Of a DNA stretch of 64,000 bases, positions 32,625-40,689 are shown piece by piece. The position numbers and the translations under genes are program-made. The notes below the pieces were generated by a model that was not told the DNA's origin, did not search any database, and was given only the letters and a program-made list of their open reading frames with translations. This DNA is from Hymenobacter polaris (GTDB lineage Bacteria; Bacteroidota; Bacteroidia; Cytophagales; Hymenobacteraceae), in assembly GCF_012927305.1 (NCBI RefSeq), contig NZ_JABBGH010000001.1, positions 1,612,001 to 1,676,000 of the forward strand. The letters are read 5' to 3'. The number at the start of each line of letters is the position of its first letter. Position 1 is the stretch's first letter.

Positions 32625-34088
32625 CTACTCGGCCTGCTTAACAAAGCGCTTGGCCAAGTGCTGCCCGCCGCTGAGCCACGACACGGTGTACACGCCAGGC
32701 GCGAGCGACGATACATCGAGCGTTGCGGTCGGGGCGCTGGCAGTCAGCACCGTGCGCCCTAGGGCATCGGCCACCGTCACCTGGCCGGCTATTGGCTGGC
32801 GGTTGGTTTGCAGGGTCAGGCGGTTCGTGGCGGGGTTGGGAAACAGGTCGGTGGCTTTGGCAGCGGCGGCGCTGGTGGCAGCTAGCGGCGTAGCGGCCGT
32901 GACTTGCGCCACGCGCAGGATGGCGGCGGCGGCGCAGGCCTGGCCCATCATTTGGATGGAGCCGGGGAAGAGGTAGCGGCGGTCGATGCTCCAGGTGCCG
33001 TCCGAGTCGTTGTAGGAGCCGGGGTAGTAGCCGAGCTGGTCGCGGCCGTAGTCGATGAGGTAGTCCACGATGTTGCGGGCCGCGTCGAGCCACTTGGCGT
33101 TGTGGTCCACCTCATAGAAGTCCACCAACATTTCTACCAGGTCGCTGCCGCCCCAAAACGAAATTTCGCGCACGCCCTGGCCGGGGGTGTACCACTGGCG
33201 CAGGCAAGCGTTGGCCATCAGGGTGGCGTCATCGAGGTAGTGGCTGTCGCCGGTGCGCTGGTAGAGGCGCAAAGCCAGCTGAATGTCGGGCGTAGTTTGG
33301 TAGGCGCGGTAGCCGCCGCCGTTTTCGCCGTGGCCGGCCAGGCTCCAGGCGCCGTTGTTGTTGAAGGAAAACTGGTTGATGAGGTTGGTGCCGGCATCGC
33401 GCAGTCGCCAGTTCACGTTGTTGATGCGCTCGTAGTAGCCCTTGGCAATATCCAGGTACATCGGGTCGGGGTTGTCCTTGGCCAGCTCGGCGCAGTGCAG
33501 CGCGGGCAAAATCGTGGCCTGCGAGTAGAACTTGCCCCAGCCCAGCTCGGCCTCCTTTTGGGGCACGCCCCAGTTGGCGTCGCGCGCCCCCAGGCAGTAG
33601 TTGAGGCCGATGAGCGAGCGGTCGCGCAGGCCGGTTTCGGTGGGCAGTACCTGCTGGTAAGCATCGAACAGGGCCAGGCCCACGATGGCGTTGTCGTCGT
33701 AGAGCGGGTCGGCGCCGGGCACGATGTCGGAGGCGTACTTGCCGTTTTGGCGGTACTGGTCGAGGGCGTAGGCGTAGGACTTGAGGCGGGCGGTGTACTT
33801 GGTGGGGTTTTCGAGGGCGCCGTAGCGCAGCGCCCGCAGCATGTGCGAGGCCGGCCACACGTAGCTCACGCCGCCGCGCTCCACGATAACCTCCTCATTA
33901 CCATTGAGCTGCTCCACGTAGAGCTGCTTGCTGGCGTTGTAAAACTTGGTGTTGAGCTTGTCGAGAATGGCTTCGCCAGCCACCTGGTACTTGTTCTGGG
34001 CCTGGGCGGCCGGGACCGCGAGCAGGCTGACGGCCAGCAACAGGGCCAGGGGCAGCCCCCCTAGGGTGCGGGTAGAAATGCGCCTCAT
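32625..34088 (-). CDS. GH76-type alpha-1,6-mannanase with T9SS sorting domain
   Basis: 487 residues; signal peptide to about residue 30 (ALLLAVSLLAVPAAQAQ). An (alpha/alpha)6 barrel follows. PLYDDNAIVGLAL (Asp131-Asp132) is the GH76 catalytic Asp pair, and GGGYRAYQTTPDIQLALRLY and WSIDRRYLFPG lie deeper in. The last 75 residues (FPNPATNRLTLQTN ... LAPGVYTVSWLSGG ... KRFVKQ) form a type A T9SS C-terminal sorting domain, so the protein is exported to the surface or medium by the Por system. It probably cuts alpha-1,6-mannan backbones. The CCTTTTCCCACCCT motif lies 12 bp before ATG 34088. Confidence 0.85.
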   Translation of the reverse strand: MRRISTRTLGGLPLALLLAVSLLAVPAAQAQNKYQVAGEAILDKLNTKFYNASKQLYVEQLNGNEEVIVERGGVSYVWPASHMLRALRYGALENPTKYTARLKSYAYALDQYRQNGKYASDIVPGADPLYDDNAIVGLALFDAYQQVLPTETGLRDRSLIGLNYCLGARDANWGVPQKEAELGWGKFYSQATILPALHCAELAKDNPDPMYLDIAKGYYERINNVNWRLRDAGTNLINQFSFNNNGAWSLAGHGENGGGYRAYQTTPDIQLALRLYQRTGDSHYLDDATLMANACLRQWYTPGQGVREISFWGGSDLVEMLVDFYEVDHNAKWLDAARNIVDYLIDYGRDQLGYYPGSYNDSDGTWSIDRRYLFPGSIQMMGQACAAAAILRVAQVTAATPLAATSAAAAKATDLFPNPATNRLTLQTNRQPIAGQVTVADALGRTVLTASAPTATLDVSSLAPGVYTVSWLSGGQHLAKRFVKQAE

Positions 34089-34100
34089 AACGAGCGGGAA

Positions 34101-34114
34101 AGGGTGGGAAAAGG
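34101..34114 (-). promoter_or_regulatory. Leader motif CCTTTTCCCACCCT (GH76/T9SS gene)
   Basis: An exact 14-base motif in the sense of the gene, 12 bp before its ATG. The same 14-mer occurs at 35116 and 38341, with close variants before other mannan and Sus genes. Confidence 0.55.
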
Positions 34115-34132
34115 TATAGATGGGTGAGGGCC

Positions 34133-34240
34133 GCCCCACCCCCGACCCCTCCCCTACGGGAGAGGGGAGCCTAATGAGTTCATAAATGCGCCGTCGTGAC
34201 TCCTCTCCCCCGCAGGGGGCTAGGGGGTCGGGGGTGAGGC
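34133..34240. repeat. GC-rich hairpin, family B copy 2
   Basis: GCCCCACCCCCGACCCCTCC ... GAGGGGAGCC pairs imperfectly with GACTCCTCTC ... GGGGGTGAGGC. It lies between the GH76/T9SS gene and the kinase gene. Confidence 0.8.
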
Positions 34241-34260
34241 TGCCACTAGCACGACGCACG

Positions 34261-35115
34261 CTAGCCGTTTTTGTACTCGTCCAGGTGGTAAGAAACTAGG
34301 TCGTCGATGGGCAAAGAGATAATCTTGCCCACCGCCATGCCGTGCGCCGCGGCGGCCTGGGTCAGCACCTCGCGGAAGTTGTAGCCCACCGACCCTACGC
34401 AGTTGAAGGTGTGCGCCTCGTAGGCCGGGTACTTGCAAATGATATTCTTAAAGAACAGGTCGAAGGCCTCGGCCACCAGCTGCTGGCAGTAGGGCGCCTG
34501 GTAATGGTCGGAGGCGAACTTGGCGAAGCTGGCCACGAAGCGGTTCGGAAACGGCTGGTTGTAAAGCCGGTCTAAAATGGCATCGCGCCCCAGGCCGTAG
34601 GTGGCCCGGAAGCTGGCCTCCAGCTCGGCAGGCATCTGGCCGCGCAAATAGTCGCGCAGCAGCGCCTTGCCCAGGAAGGCCCCGCTGCCCTCGTCGCCCA
34701 GGAAGTACCCTAGGGAGTCCACGTTGTGGGTAATCTGCTCGCCGTCGTAGAGGCACGAGTTGGTGCCCGTGCCCAGGATGGCCGCGAAGCCCGGCTGCCG
34801 GCCCAGCAGCGCCCGCGCCGCCGCCAGCAGGTCGTGTCCCACCACCACGCGGGCCTGGCTGAATACCTCCTGCATGCCATCGGCTACGGTGGCCACCTGC
34901 TCGGGCGTCACGACGCTGGCGCCGTAGTAGTGCACCTCCGTGATGGCTTTGGGCGCCAGCGTGGCCGGCAGGTGCTGGCGCAGCGAGGCGATGATGCCCG
35001 CCGTGCTGATGAACTCCGGGTTGTAGCCTTCGGTGTGGAAAAGGGAGCGCGTGCCGTGGGCATCAACCAGGCACCAAGTGGTTTTGGTAGAGCCGCCGTC
35101 TGCTATCAGAATCAT
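34261..35115 (-). CDS. BadF/BadG-family sugar kinase (N-acetylglucosamine-kinase-like)
   Basis: 284 residues of the ASKHA kinase superfamily. LIADGGSTKTTWCLV is the first phosphate-binding loop. GHDLLAAARALLG holds the likely catalytic Asp region, AAILGTGTNSCLYDG the second phosphate loop, and GYFLGDEGSGAFLGK the adenosine-side motif. FNCVGSVGYNF follows near the end. Bacteroidota relatives are annotated as GlcNAc kinases. In this locus, next to mannose-6-phosphate isomerase and mannosidases, phosphorylation of mannose or another hexose is plausible but is inference. The leader motif directly abuts ATG 35115. Confidence 0.82.
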   Translation of the reverse strand: MILIADGGSTKTTWCLVDAHGTRSLFHTEGYNPEFISTAGIIASLRQHLPATLAPKAITEVHYYGASVVTPEQVATVADGMQEVFSQARVVVGHDLLAAARALLGRQPGFAAILGTGTNSCLYDGEQITHNVDSLGYFLGDEGSGAFLGKALLRDYLRGQMPAELEASFRATYGLGRDAILDRLYNQPFPNRFVASFAKFASDHYQAPYCQQLVAEAFDLFFKNIICKYPAYEAHTFNCVGSVGYNFREVLTQAAAAHGMAVGKIISLPIDDLVSYHLDEYKNG

Positions 35116-35129
35116 AGGGTGGGAAAAGG
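35116..35129 (-). promoter_or_regulatory. Leader motif CCTTTTCCCACCCT (kinase gene)
   Basis: Exact 14-mer placed immediately before the kinase ATG, with zero spacing. That position is hard to reconcile with a transcription-factor site upstream of the promoter and suggests an mRNA leader element. Confidence 0.55.
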
Positions 35130-35329
35130 AGTAGCGCCCGCAGGGGCAAAATGGCCTGGGTTAGCAAGCAATTGTCAGCAGCACGGGCCAAGCGGATAGC
35201 AAAGTAAACGGGCAGATTGGAGAAAATAAAAATTATTTTGCTCGTTTAGGCACAAAACAAACATTTTTACCTTCAATATTTGCAGTCGCAAGCTCGCAGC
35301 AGCCCCGCCTGCTTGAGTGACTGCGCCAG

Positions 35330-35411
35330 CCAGTACCGTGGACGCTGCGAGTCCGCGAGTTTGCTCAGCCGAGCAGTGGTACGCGCGGACTCGCAGCGTC
35401 CACGGTACTGG
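35330..35411. repeat. Perfect 28-bp-arm hairpin
   Basis: CCAGTACCGTGGACGCTGCG ... GTCCGCG (35330-35357) is perfectly inverted at 35384-35411 around a 26-bp loop. It sits between the divergent kinase and isomerase genes. Single copy in the window. Confidence 0.9.
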
Positions 35412-35462
35412 CGCGACTCCCTGCTTTGTCTCCTTTTCCACCCTCCACCCTTCTTCTACCCG

Positions 35463-37226
35463 ATGCGCACCTCCAACTACGACAAGTTTCCCTTTGTGCC
35501 GGTGGCCAAAGCCGAGGCTTGCCAAACGGGGTGGGCCGCCATCGGGGCGGCGCTGCGCGCGGCGCTACCCGCCCATGCCACTCCCGGCCAGCCGCTGGTG
35601 CTGGCCGTAGAGTGCTACCCCGGCACCGCCCTAGGGCCGCTGCGCCAGGCCCTCACCGAGGCCCTGCACCCGGCGCTGTGCCTGGTGGCCGACGACCTCT
35701 ACCGCGCCCCCGCCGACCTCGACGCGCTGGTGGCCGGCCCACTCACCGACGACCCGGTATTCGGCCGGCTCAACGGCCTGACGGTGCGCGACTTCCTGGA
35801 CCCGCAGAAGATGCAGGTGGCGCAGGCCACGCTGGCCGCCGCCACCGGGCAGCTGGTGCTGGTGCTGGGCACCGGGGCCACGCTGGTGTGCCCTAGCCCC
35901 ACCGTGCTGGTGTACGCCGACCTGGCCCGCTGGGAAATCCAGCTGCGGCAGCGGCGCGGCGACATCGCCAACCTGGGAAGCGACAATTTCGCCGAGAAAG
36001 CCAGCCTGAAGTACAAGCGGGCCTACTTTGTGGACTGGCGCGCGGCCGACCGCCTCAAGAAGCAAACCCTGCCCCGCGCCGACTTCCTGCTCGATACCAA
36101 CGACCCCGCCGCGCCTAAGCTCATTGCTGGCGCCGACCTGCGGGCGGCACTGGCGGCCACCGTGCGGCGGCCGTTTCGGGTGGTGCCGTTTTTCGACCCC
36201 GGACCCTGGGGCGGGCAGTGGATGCGCGAGCACCTCGACCTGCCCGACGGCCCGCCCAACTACGCCTGGGGCTTCGACTGCGTGCTCGAGGAAAACTCTT
36301 TGCTGCTGGGCTTTGGCGCGGCGCGGGTCGAAATCCCGAGCCTCGACCTCGTGTTTGCCCACCCGCGCGAGCTGCTGGGCGAGGCCGTGCACGGCCGCTT
36401 CGGCACCGAGTTTCCCATCCGCTTCGACTTCCTCGACACCGTGGGTGGCGGCAACCTCTCGCTGCAAGTGCACCCGCTCACCGAGTACGCCTTCGATAAG
36501 TTTGGCCTCAGCTACACCCAGGACGAGAGCTACTATATGCTCGACGCCGCGCCCGGCGCCACCGTGTACCTGGGCCTCAAGGAGGGCGCGAAGCTGCCCG
36601 CTATGCTGGCCGACTTGCAGCGCGCCCAGGACGACCCCGCGGCCCCGTTTCTGGCGGCCGAGTATATCAACGAGTTTCCGGCCCACCGGCACGACCACTT
36701 CCTCATTCCGGCGGGTACCATCCACTGCTCGGGGGCGGGCGGTATGGTGCTGGAGATTTCGGCCACGCCCTACATCTTCACCTTCAAGCTCTGGGATTGG
36801 GCGCGCCTGGGCCTCGACGGCCAGCCTAGGCCCATCCACCTGGCGCACGGCGCGGCCAACATCCAGCCCGACCGCACTACCGCCTGGGTGCAGCAGCACC
36901 TCGTCAACCAGGTGCAGGAGGTAGCCCGCGGCGAAGGCTGGCGCGAGGAGCGCACCGGCCTGCACGAGCGCGAATTCATCGAAACGCGCCGCCACTGGTT
37001 TACGGGCCCGGTGCCGCACGATACCCTAGGGGGCGTGCAGGTGCTCAACCTGGTGCAGGGCGCCGAGGCCGTGGTAGAAAGCCCCACCGGCGCCTTCGAG
37101 CCCTACGTGGTGCACTACGCCGAAACGTTTATCGTGCCCGCCGCGGTGGGCGCCTACACCATCCGGCCCCACGGCCCGGCCGTCGGCACCGAATGCGCCA
37201 CCATGAAGGCCTACGTGCGCACCTAG
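35463..37226 (+). CDS. manA: Class I mannose-6-phosphate isomerase with an extra N-terminal domain
   Basis: 587 residues. The C-terminal part (about 235-587) is a zinc-dependent type I phosphomannose isomerase cupin, interconverting mannose 6-phosphate and fructose 6-phosphate. It has FFDPGPWGGQWM, NLSLQVHPLTEYAF (Gln/His zinc ligands near 332), HDHFLIPAGTIHCSGAG (His near 417) and FTFKLWDWAR. The first 230 residues are not part of standard ManA. They look like a Rossmann or kinase-like domain (VLAVECYPGTALGPLRQAL, TLVCPSPTVLVYADLARWEI) lacking a canonical Walker A. ATG 35463 follows a variant of the leader motif (35432-35444). This gene links imported mannose to glycolysis. Confidence 0.87.
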   Translation: MRTSNYDKFPFVPVAKAEACQTGWAAIGAALRAALPAHATPGQPLVLAVECYPGTALGPLRQALTEALHPALCLVADDLYRAPADLDALVAGPLTDDPVFGRLNGLTVRDFLDPQKMQVAQATLAAATGQLVLVLGTGATLVCPSPTVLVYADLARWEIQLRQRRGDIANLGSDNFAEKASLKYKRAYFVDWRAADRLKKQTLPRADFLLDTNDPAAPKLIAGADLRAALAATVRRPFRVVPFFDPGPWGGQWMREHLDLPDGPPNYAWGFDCVLEENSLLLGFGAARVEIPSLDLVFAHPRELLGEAVHGRFGTEFPIRFDFLDTVGGGNLSLQVHPLTEYAFDKFGLSYTQDESYYMLDAAPGATVYLGLKEGAKLPAMLADLQRAQDDPAAPFLAAEYINEFPAHRHDHFLIPAGTIHCSGAGGMVLEISATPYIFTFKLWDWARLGLDGQPRPIHLAHGAANIQPDRTTAWVQQHLVNQVQEVARGEGWREERTGLHEREFIETRRHWFTGPVPHDTLGGVQVLNLVQGAEAVVESPTGAFEPYVVHYAETFIVPAAVGAYTIRPHGPAVGTECATMKAYVRT

Positions 37227-37280
37227 CCCCTAGGGCCGCCCCAACTGCTTATGATACAGAATATAGCGCAAAAAAAGGCG

Positions 37281-37372
37281 GTCATGCTGAGCGCAGCCGA
37301 AGCATCTCTACCGCTTCGTTGAACGACACCCGAACGGCGCGGTAGAGATGCTTCGACTTCGCTCAGCATGAC
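37281..37372. repeat. Long hairpin, family A, overlapping a possible start codon
   Basis: GTCATGCTGAGCGCAGCCG ... CATCTCTACCGC pairs with GCGGTAGAGATGCTTCGACT ... GCATGAC, with mismatches near the middle. Its right arm contains an in-frame ATG (37368) for the DeoR gene. Confidence 0.85.
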
Positions 37373-37397
37373 GTTCTTATTAAAACCATTACTTCCC

Positions 37398-38198
37398 GTG
37401 TCTGACCTCCTTACTCCCGATAATGCCGCGGCCGTGCGCGCCCAAACCATCGTCGAAAAGCTGCTGCAAGCTGGCACTGTGGCCGTTGATGAGCTCGCTG
37501 CGCAGTTTGGCGTATCGGTGGCTACCGTGCGGCGCGACCTTATGGAGCTGGAGCAGCGCGGCCGGCTGCGGCGCACCCACGGCGGCGCCGTGCCCCGCGA
37601 GCCGCTGCTCTACGAGCCCTTCCGCTACGATTCTAGCTTCCACGAGCAAATCGACCGCAACCTGGCCGAGAAGCGCCGCATCGGGCTGGCCGCCGCCGCC
37701 CTCATTCAGCCGGGCGAAATCATCTCGCTCACGGCCGGCACCACTACCACCCAAGTCACGCGCAGTTTGCGGCCGGGCGCGGGCGTCACGGTCGTGACCA
37801 ACACCGTGAACGTGGCCATGGAGCTGAGCCACCGCAGCGACGTGCGCGTGTTCGTGACGGGCGGCTTCCTCACGGGCGGCTGGTTTTCGCTGGTGGGCCC
37901 GGCCACGGCGCAGGCCCTAGGGCAGTTTTTTGTCGATAAGGTCTTCATCGGCGTCAACGGCATCGACGCCCAAAAGGGCCTCACCTCGCTGCACCCAGAG
38001 GAGGCGGCCATCATCCAGGTGATGGTGCGGCAGGCCAAGCAGCGCATCGTGGTGGCCGACCACACCAAGCTCGGCACCGTCACTACCTCGCTCATTTGCC
38101 CCGCCGCCGAGGTGCACCGGCTCATCACCGACACCGGCGCCACCGACGAGCAGGTGGCGCCCTTCTGCGCCCTCGGCATCGAGGTGCTGCGGGTGTGA
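37398..38198 (+). CDS. DeoR/GlpR-family transcriptional regulator
   Basis: 266 residues from GTG 37398 (or 276 from an ATG at 37368 inside the hairpin repeat). The N-terminal winged helix has AVDELAAQFGVSVATVRRDL then GRLRRTHGGAV, the DeoR signature. The C-terminal DeoRC sugar-phosphate sensor has ISLTAGTTTTQVTRSL, VTNTVNVAMEL, VFIGVNGID and IVVADHTKLG. Such proteins usually repress sugar catabolic genes and are released by a phosphosugar. Position between the isomerase and the sugar porter suggests control by mannose 6-phosphate or fructose phosphate (inference). Confidence 0.9.
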   Translation: MSDLLTPDNAAAVRAQTIVEKLLQAGTVAVDELAAQFGVSVATVRRDLMELEQRGRLRRTHGGAVPREPLLYEPFRYDSSFHEQIDRNLAEKRRIGLAAAALIQPGEIISLTAGTTTTQVTRSLRPGAGVTVVTNTVNVAMELSHRSDVRVFVTGGFLTGGWFSLVGPATAQALGQFFVDKVFIGVNGIDAQKGLTSLHPEEAAIIQVMVRQAKQRIVVADHTKLGTVTTSLICPAAEVHRLITDTGATDEQVAPFCALGIEVLRV

Positions 38199-38209
38199 AG
38201 GTGGGAGGG

Positions 38210-38317
38210 CCTCACCCCCCGGCCCCCTCTCCTTCAGAGAGGGGGAGCCACGGCGGCGCGGTCATTTGCTTTCGTTAGGCTCCCCCTCTCTGAAGGAGAG
38301 GGGGCCGGGGGGTGAGC
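38210..38317. repeat. GC-rich hairpin, family B copy 3
   Basis: CTCACCCCCCGGCCCCCTC ... GGGGGAGCC pairs almost perfectly with GGCTCCCCCT ... GGGGGGTGAG. It lies between the DeoR and sugar-porter genes. Confidence 0.9.
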
Positions 38318-38340
38318 CGCCTCCAAACAAACACTTATTT

Positions 38341-38354
38341 CCTTTTCCCACCCT
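38341..38354 (+). promoter_or_regulatory. Leader motif CCTTTTCCCACCCT (sugar porter gene)
   Basis: Exact 14-mer ending 3 bp before ATG 38358. Confidence 0.55.
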
Positions 38355-38357
38355 GCT

Positions 38358-39743
38358 ATGTCCATGCAAGCTGCTCCCGGCCCTCCCTACCGCCAAGCGG
38401 TAGCCGGGCCGCCCGCCCCGCCCGTCAATGCCGCCTACGTGTACCTCATCGGGGCCGTGGCGGCTCTGGGCGGGCTGCTGTTCGGCTTCGACACGGCCAT
38501 TATCAACGGCGCGCTGGTGTTCTTGAAGAAGGACTTCGGCCTGAGCGACGCGCAAACCGAGCTGGCAGCCAGCGCTATTTTGTTTGGGGCGGTGGCGGGC
38601 GCGGCGGTGGCCGGCTGGCTCACCGACCGCTACGGGCGGAAACGCTTACTGTTTGGGGCGGCGGCGCTGTTCACGGTGTCGGCGCTGGCGGCGGCAGTGC
38701 CGCGCACGCTCACCGAGTTTGTGCTGGCGCGGCTGGCGGGTGGCCTGGCCATCGGGGTGGCCTCGCTGCTGGTGCCGCTCTACCTGGCCGAAATCGCGCC
38801 GGCCCGCATCCGTGGCCGGCTGGTCACGCTCAACCAGTTGGCCATCGTGACGGGCATCTTGCTGGCCTACGTCGCCAGCTACTACCTCGCCGATTTGGGT
38901 CTGGCCTCGTGGCGCTGGATGTTTGCCGCCGCCGCCGTACCCTCGCTGCTCTTCATGCTCACGCTGCTGCTGGTGCCCGAAAGCCCCCGCTGGCTGCTAG
39001 GCCAGGGCCGCGACACCGAGGCCCTCGGCACCCTCACCCGCCTCAACGGCCCCGCCGCCGCTACCGCTGAGGCCGCCGAAATCCAGGCTGCCCTGGCCGA
39101 AGAGCAGGGCGAGGCCGCCAGCCTGAGTCAGCCGCGCCTGCGCCGGCCGCTGCGCATCGCGGTGGTGCTGGCGGTGTTGCAGCAGGTTACGGGCATCAAC
39201 ACCATCCTGTACTACGGCTCCCTCATCCTCACCGAGCACAGCGGGCAAAGCGCCTCGTCGGCCATCGGGGCCAACGCGCTTATCGGGGGCATCAACTTCG
39301 CGGGCACCATCGTGGCGCTGTTCGTTATCGACCGGGTGGGGCGCAAGCCGCTGCTACTGCTGGCTTCGGGCGGTATGGCGCTGGCCCTAGGGGCGCTGGT
39401 GGCGGCCTTGCACGTGGGGGCGTCGGGGCCGTGGCTGCTGGGCTTCATCATGCTCTACGTGGCCTGCTTCGCGGTGGGCCTGGGGCCGGGCGTGTGGGTC
39501 GTTATCGCCGAGATTTTCCCCAACGCCGTGCGCGGCCGGGCGGCCTCGCTGGCCACGGTGGCGCTGTGGGCCGCCTGCACGCTCATCTCCTACACCTTCC
39601 TTTCCTTGGTGAAGGCGGCGGGCCTAGGGGGCGCGTTCGGGCTCTACGCGGCGCTGTCGGCCTTCACCTTCTTGTTTGTGTGGCGGGGCGTGCCCGAAAC
39701 CAAGGGGCGCTCGCTGGAGGAGATTGAGCGGAGCTGGCACTAG
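38358..39743 (+). CDS. Sugar porter MFS transporter
   Basis: A 461-residue inner-membrane sugar/proton symporter with 12 hydrophobic helices. It shows sugar-porter signatures: GGLLFGFDTAIINGAL (TM1), LTDRYGRKRLL, VPESPRWLLGQGR at the end of the first half, LQQVTGINTILYYG (TM7 sugar-binding segment), DRVGRKPLLLL and VPETKGRSLEEIE at the C-terminus. Mannose released by periplasmic GH92 enzymes is the expected substrate from context; the family also takes xylose, glucose and galactose. Confidence 0.93.
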   Translation: MSMQAAPGPPYRQAVAGPPAPPVNAAYVYLIGAVAALGGLLFGFDTAIINGALVFLKKDFGLSDAQTELAASAILFGAVAGAAVAGWLTDRYGRKRLLFGAAALFTVSALAAAVPRTLTEFVLARLAGGLAIGVASLLVPLYLAEIAPARIRGRLVTLNQLAIVTGILLAYVASYYLADLGLASWRWMFAAAAVPSLLFMLTLLLVPESPRWLLGQGRDTEALGTLTRLNGPAAATAEAAEIQAALAEEQGEAASLSQPRLRRPLRIAVVLAVLQQVTGINTILYYGSLILTEHSGQSASSAIGANALIGGINFAGTIVALFVIDRVGRKPLLLLASGGMALALGALVAALHVGASGPWLLGFIMLYVACFAVGLGPGVWVVIAEIFPNAVRGRAASLATVALWAACTLISYTFLSLVKAAGLGGAFGLYAALSAFTFLFVWRGVPETKGRSLEEIERSWH

Positions 39744-39847
39744 GCGGGGCCGCGCTGCCCTGCGCAGTTGTCCGAGCTTGCTAATACGTTTAAGCAAACT
39801 TCATCCTTAACTTTTCGGCCCCTCCCGCGCTAACCTCCTCCGTTGCT

Positions 39848-40438
39848 ATGACGCCGCCCGATGCCCCGCTGTGGAACGACTTTCTAGCGGGCAGCAAGCA
39901 GGCGTTCGAGCGCATCTTCCTGGCGCACTACGACGAGCTGTACCGCTATGGCATGCGCCTGCTGGGCGATGAGGAGGCCGTGAAGGACTGCATCCAGAAC
40001 CTGTTTCAGCGGCTGTGGCAGCGCCGCCAGGGCCTAGGGCCCGTGGCCGAAACCCGGCCCTACCTCTTCACCGCCCTGCGCCACCACATCACCGACGAGC
40101 GGCGGGCCCAGAAGCGCCGCTCGGCCCTGCAAACCGGCTACCTCGACGAGGCTCCCGTGCAGCACTCGCCCGAAGACTTCCTGATTGCCCAGCAGCTGAC
40201 CAGCGAGCAGCAAGCCCAGCTGCTGGCGGCCCTCGGGCAGCTCAGCAACCGGCACCGCGAGGCGCTACATCTTAAGTTTTTCGACGGCTTCGGCTACGAC
40301 CGCATCGCCGAAATCATGGACCTCAACCCGCAGTCGGTGCGCAACCTGGTGCACCAGGCCATCAAGCGGCTGCGCCAGGTGCTGCCGCCCGCGCTGCTGC
40401 TGGTGTTGCACGGGTGGCTGCTGAAATACCTACTGTAA
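39848..40438 (+). CDS. ECF sigma-70 factor
   Basis: 196 residues. Region 2 covers about 8-75 (AFERIFLAHYDELYRYGMRL, then DCIQNLFQRLWQRR). Region 4 covers about 118-175 (LSNRHREALHLKFFDGFGYD, RIAEIMDLNPQSVRNLVHQA). A hydrophobic C-terminal extension (LPPALLLVLHGWLLKYLL) is common in Bacteroidota FecI-like factors. Placed before a FecR anti-sigma and an STN-containing SusC, it is the output of a cell-surface signalling relay that should turn on the mannan operon. Confidence 0.93.
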   Translation: MTPPDAPLWNDFLAGSKQAFERIFLAHYDELYRYGMRLLGDEEAVKDCIQNLFQRLWQRRQGLGPVAETRPYLFTALRHHITDERRAQKRRSALQTGYLDEAPVQHSPEDFLIAQQLTSEQQAQLLAALGQLSNRHREALHLKFFDGFGYDRIAEIMDLNPQSVRNLVHQAIKRLRQVLPPALLLVLHGWLLKYLL

Positions 40439-40455
40439 AAATTGGTAAACTGTCC

Positions 40456-40548
40456 GTCATGCAGAGCGTAGCGAAGCATCTCGCAAGCGGACGCTAGGGT
40501 TACGAAGTCAACAATTCGAGCGAGATGCTTTGCTGCGCTCTGCATGAC
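40456..40548. repeat. Long hairpin, family A variant
   Basis: GTCATGCAGAGCGTAGCGA ... GCATCTCGC pairs with GCGAGATGCT ... CTCTGCATGAC (one mismatch) around a 35-bp loop. It lies between the sigma and anti-sigma genes. Confidence 0.85.
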
Positions 40549-40689
40549 CCAAAAGCTTTTTCGAAAATTAATGCACTGTAAATAAGTGTTTTGAAGAAAA
40601 TCTAAAAAAACTCTTCACGCTACTTACAGTACAAAAACGCGCTACGCACGTGGTCAAGAAAAGTTCGGTTCTTCCCACCCGGCCTGCTT

